Shown: positions 13,918-14,966 of the stretch, piece by piece
Layout of the letters: every line of letters starts with the position of its first letter
How positions within the stretch are numbered: the stretch's first letter is position 1
Assembly (NCBI GenBank): GCA_037444185.1
Contig: JBBIMW010000047.1
Coordinates: 1-14,966 of the forward strand
Direction of reading: 5' to 3'
Origin: JAILZP01 sp037444185
GTDB taxonomy: Bacteria; Bacillota; Desulfotomaculia; Desulfotomaculales; Desulfocucumaceae
Length of the DNA: 14,966 nucleotides
Made by a program: the position numbers and the translations under genes
The notes under the pieces: model-generated
Told to the model about the DNA's origin: nothing
The model's database searches: none
The model's input: the letters and a program-made list of their open reading frames with translations, nothing else

Positions 13918-14253
13918 CTATCGGATAAACAGCTGCACAACACTGCTCATCATAGTGTCGAAAATCCATATCATTATGCCCACGATGATTACTGCCACCA
14001 CCACGACACCAGTATAGACAAGCACTTCCCGGCGGGTGGGCCAATGCACCTTTTTGAGCTCGTTATAAACCCCGCGGAAATAATTCTTGGCCCGCTCAAT
14101 ACGGCCGGCGGACTCTTTTTTAACCGGAACCGGCCTCCTGTCGCCTTTATGAACGGGCTTTTTCACCCCGTCCTTCTTCTTTGCGCCGGTTTCCCCCTGA
14201 ATTGCCAATTTTTTTCCGTTTTGACCCTTGTCAGTTTTTTTGATCAAGGCCAT
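13918..14253 (-). CDS. secE: Preprotein translocase subunit SecE
   Basis: SecE clamps the SecY channel in the cytoplasmic membrane and is essential for protein export. The product is 111 aa. The conserved amphipathic helix and hinge NELKKVHWPTRREVL (64-78) is followed by one membrane segment, about 79-98 (VYTGVVVVAVIIVGIMIWIF). An N-terminal stretch of about 48 residues is rich in Lys, Arg and Gly and is longer than in the short Firmicutes SecE proteins of around 60 aa. ATG 14253 is supported by AAGGA 11 nt upstream; the open frame extends 32 codons higher without family-like sequence. It lies between rpmG (100-nt gap) and nusG, the standard order. No tRNA gene was seen in the rpmG-secE gap. 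Confidence 0.93.
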   Translation of the reverse strand: MALIKKTDKGQNGKKLAIQGETGAKKKDGVKKPVHKGDRRPVPVKKESAGRIERAKNYFRGVYNELKKVHWPTRREVLVYTGVVVVAVIIVGIMIWIFDTMMSSVVQLFIR

Positions 14254-14353
14254 ATTTCGCCACATCCTTAAAATTCCGGAAAATATTATACCTGGGCGGC
14301 CGTATCCGTCTATACCCGTTTGATGTCGTATAAATGGGTTTCGCAACACTATC

Positions 14354-14503
14354 CTAGCGGGTTTCCTTGTGGACGGTATGGGACTGGCAGAATCTGCAAT
14401 ATTTTTTCATTTCGATCCGGCCGGAATCATTCTTTTTGTTCTTTGTCGTAGTATAGTTGCGGCGCTTGCATTCTGTGCAGGCCATTGTTACTCCCACACG
14501 CAC
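14354..14503 (-). CDS. rpmG: 50S ribosomal protein L33 (zinc-binding form)
   Basis: L33 is a small 50S protein near the E site. The product is 49 aa, starting MRVGVTMACTECKRRNYTTT from a GTG at 14503. Two CxxC pairs (C9/C12 and C36/C39) mark the zinc-ribbon form, the type that can be replaced by a cysteine-free paralogue under zinc limitation in some Firmicutes. The GTG has a full AGGAGGTG at 14518-14511 with a 7-nt spacer. The frame is open up to 14614, but the extra residues come from a repeat element and are not L33-like. It is the first gene of the block driven by the promoter at about 14660-14688. Confidence 0.96.
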   Translation of the reverse strand: MRVGVTMACTECKRRNYTTTKNKKNDSGRIEMKKYCRFCQSHTVHKETR

Positions 14504-14510
14504 TACATTC

Positions 14511-14518
14511 CACCTCCT
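14511..14518 (-). promoter_or_regulatory. rpmG ribosome binding site
   Basis: AGGAGGTG lies 7 nt before the GTG start at 14503. It fixes the 49-aa form of L33 against a longer open frame. Confidence 0.85.
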
Positions 14519-14530
14519 AAAGGAACAAAT

Positions 14531-14563
14531 TCGCCCTTCGGGCGACAAAACTCGGAATTCAAC
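14531..14563. repeat. Hairpin repeat, copy A (rpmG leader)
   Basis: These 33 bp match copy B (14791-14823) at 26 positions. The element starts with a tight hairpin (14531-14536/14540-14545, loop TTC) and continues with ACTCGGAATTCAAC-like sequence on the plus strand. It lies inside the predicted rpmG leader, 12 nt upstream of the ribosome binding site. It resembles a dispersed palindromic (REP-like) repeat, but only two copies are visible here. Confidence 0.6.
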
Positions 14564-14659
14564 AAAAGGATCCTCGCATTTAACCACAAAGCCTATGAAA
14601 GCATGATTTGCCATTCAACAGAAATATCTATGGCAACCTGTCGGCAGATAGCCTTAAAT

Positions 14660-14688
14660 AACTTATCATAATTAGTTTTCACTGTCAA
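14660..14688 (-). promoter_or_regulatory. Promoter for rpmG-secE-nusG-rplKAJL
   Basis: A perfect -35 TTGACA (14688-14683) is followed after 17 bp by TAAGTT (14665-14660). The -10 matches consensus at only three of six positions, but TATG one base before it provides an extended -10 element (TRTGn), common in Gram-positive promoters. Transcription would start near 14653 and give a leader of about 150 nt. No better promoter is seen in the 404-nt tuf-rpmG gap. Confidence 0.65.
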
Positions 14689-14790
14689 TAGACGTCTTTA
14701 GTACTTTTCGGATGGATTTTCCGGCATATTTCCAGTCTGTCTCCCCGAAGGCTTTGTTATACCACCTTTTGCCTGGGGCCCGGAAAAAGG

Positions 14791-14823
14791 CCGCTCTTCG
14801 GGCGGCAGAACTCAGTATTCAGC
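14791..14823. repeat. Hairpin repeat, copy B (tuf–rpmG gap)
   Basis: This is the second copy of the element at 14531-14563, in the same orientation and exactly 260 bp away. Its hairpin extends one base to the left: 14790-14796 pairs with 14800-14806 (7 bp with one T·G pair, loop TTC). Similarity continues weakly on the far side, where GGTT occurs at corresponding places on the minus strand. The remaining DNA of this gap (about 14689-14789) shows no gene or clear signal. Confidence 0.6.
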
Positions 14824-14852
14824 CCCCCATCCGTCCTCAACCATAAACTGAA

Positions 14853-14880
14853 CCGGCCGGGAGATACAAACCCCGGCCGG
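14853..14880 (-). terminator. Candidate terminator after upstream tuf
   Basis: CCGGCCGGG (14853-14861) and CCCGGCCGG (14872-14880) form a perfect 9-bp stem with a 10-nt loop, 27 nt beyond the tuf stop. The following transcribed-strand sequence, TTCAGTTTATGG, is a weak U-tract, so termination may be incomplete or need Rho/NusA help. Confidence 0.55.
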
Positions 14881-14907
14881 GCGTTATACACACTTCACAG
14901 TTCCGGT

Positions 14908-14966
14908 TCATGCAATAATGGAAGTAACCACCCCGGCGCCCACGGTGCGGCCGCCCTCACGAATGG
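14908..14966 (-). CDS. tuf: Elongation factor Tu, C-terminal fragment (upstream copy)
   Basis: Only the last 19 complete codons of this tuf gene are in the window; it runs off the right edge. They read AIREGGRTVGAGVVTSIIA and end in TGA, the conserved C-terminus of EF-Tu domain III, which takes part in binding aminoacyl-tRNA and EF-Ts. It lies upstream of rpmG-secE-nusG, a common arrangement, and is separated from them by 404 nt containing a hairpin, two repeats and a promoter, so it probably belongs to the preceding transcription unit. The other visible tuf fragment is an N-terminus, so identity between the copies cannot be tested here. Confidence 0.95.
   Translation of the reverse strand, partial: IREGGRTVGAGVVTSIIA

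Noticed and set aside
14254..14353. tRNA gene or internal promoter between rpmG and secE
   Set aside because: No cloverleaf or T-loop motif was found. A TATAAT at about 14282-14287 has only a weak TAGACG partner at 16 bp, too little to call a promoter.
14504..14614. N-terminal extension of L33 (86-aa frame)
   Set aside because: The extra codons run through the leader and hairpin repeat, do not resemble L33, and the perfect ribosome binding site fits the GTG at 14503.
14531..14823. CRISPR array
   Set aside because: There are only two imperfect copies with a 227-bp interval, and no regular spacers or cas genes.

Overview
All genes in this window lie on the minus strand and are core translation and transcription genes. 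Read in the direction of transcription (high to low coordinates) the order is tuf (3' end) – rpmG – secE – nusG – rplK – rplA – rplJ – rplL – rpoB – rpoC – L7Ae-like K-turn protein – rpsL – rpsG – fusA – tuf (5' end). This is the fused secE/nusG–L11–L1–L10–L12–rpoBC–str cluster typical of Firmicutes. An L7Ae-family gene between rpoC and rpsL, a zinc-binding L33, AGGAGGTG ribosome binding sites, an L10 leader and frequent GTG/TTG starts all fit. The moderately high GC and a tuf copy at each end recall the Desulfotomaculum/Pelotomaculum branch, but that placement rests on memory, not on a search. All thirteen complete genes are intact, with no frameshift, insertion sequence, CRISPR or tRNA seen.

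The DNA suggests three transcription blocks. (1) The upstream tuf ends at 14908 and is followed by a GC-rich hairpin with a poor U-tract. (2) A TTGACA promoter with an extended -10 at about 14660-14688 drives rpmG-secE-nusG-rplK-rplA-rplJ-rplL. Inside it, a ribosomal protein L10 leader with an attenuator (11938-12058) sets rplJL expression, and a 48-bp perfect palindrome (10879-10926) ends it. (3) A promoter with exact consensus hexamers and 17-bp spacing (10819-10847) starts rpoB-rpoC-L7Ae-rpsL-rpsG-fusA-tuf after an unusually long, structured leader of about 260 nt.

The coding content is ordinary; the interest lies in the non-coding DNA. It includes the rpoB leader with a terminator-like hairpin just before the gene, and an 86-bp four-tier nested inverted repeat in front of rpsL. 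A GC hairpin appears to bridge a distant Shine-Dalgarno to the nusG start. Two copies of a hairpin-bearing repeat lie between tuf and rpmG, and several genes have G-run ribosome binding sites. I found no convincing new protein system. The undescribed candidates are RNA-level regulatory elements, all inferred from inverted repeats read by eye.
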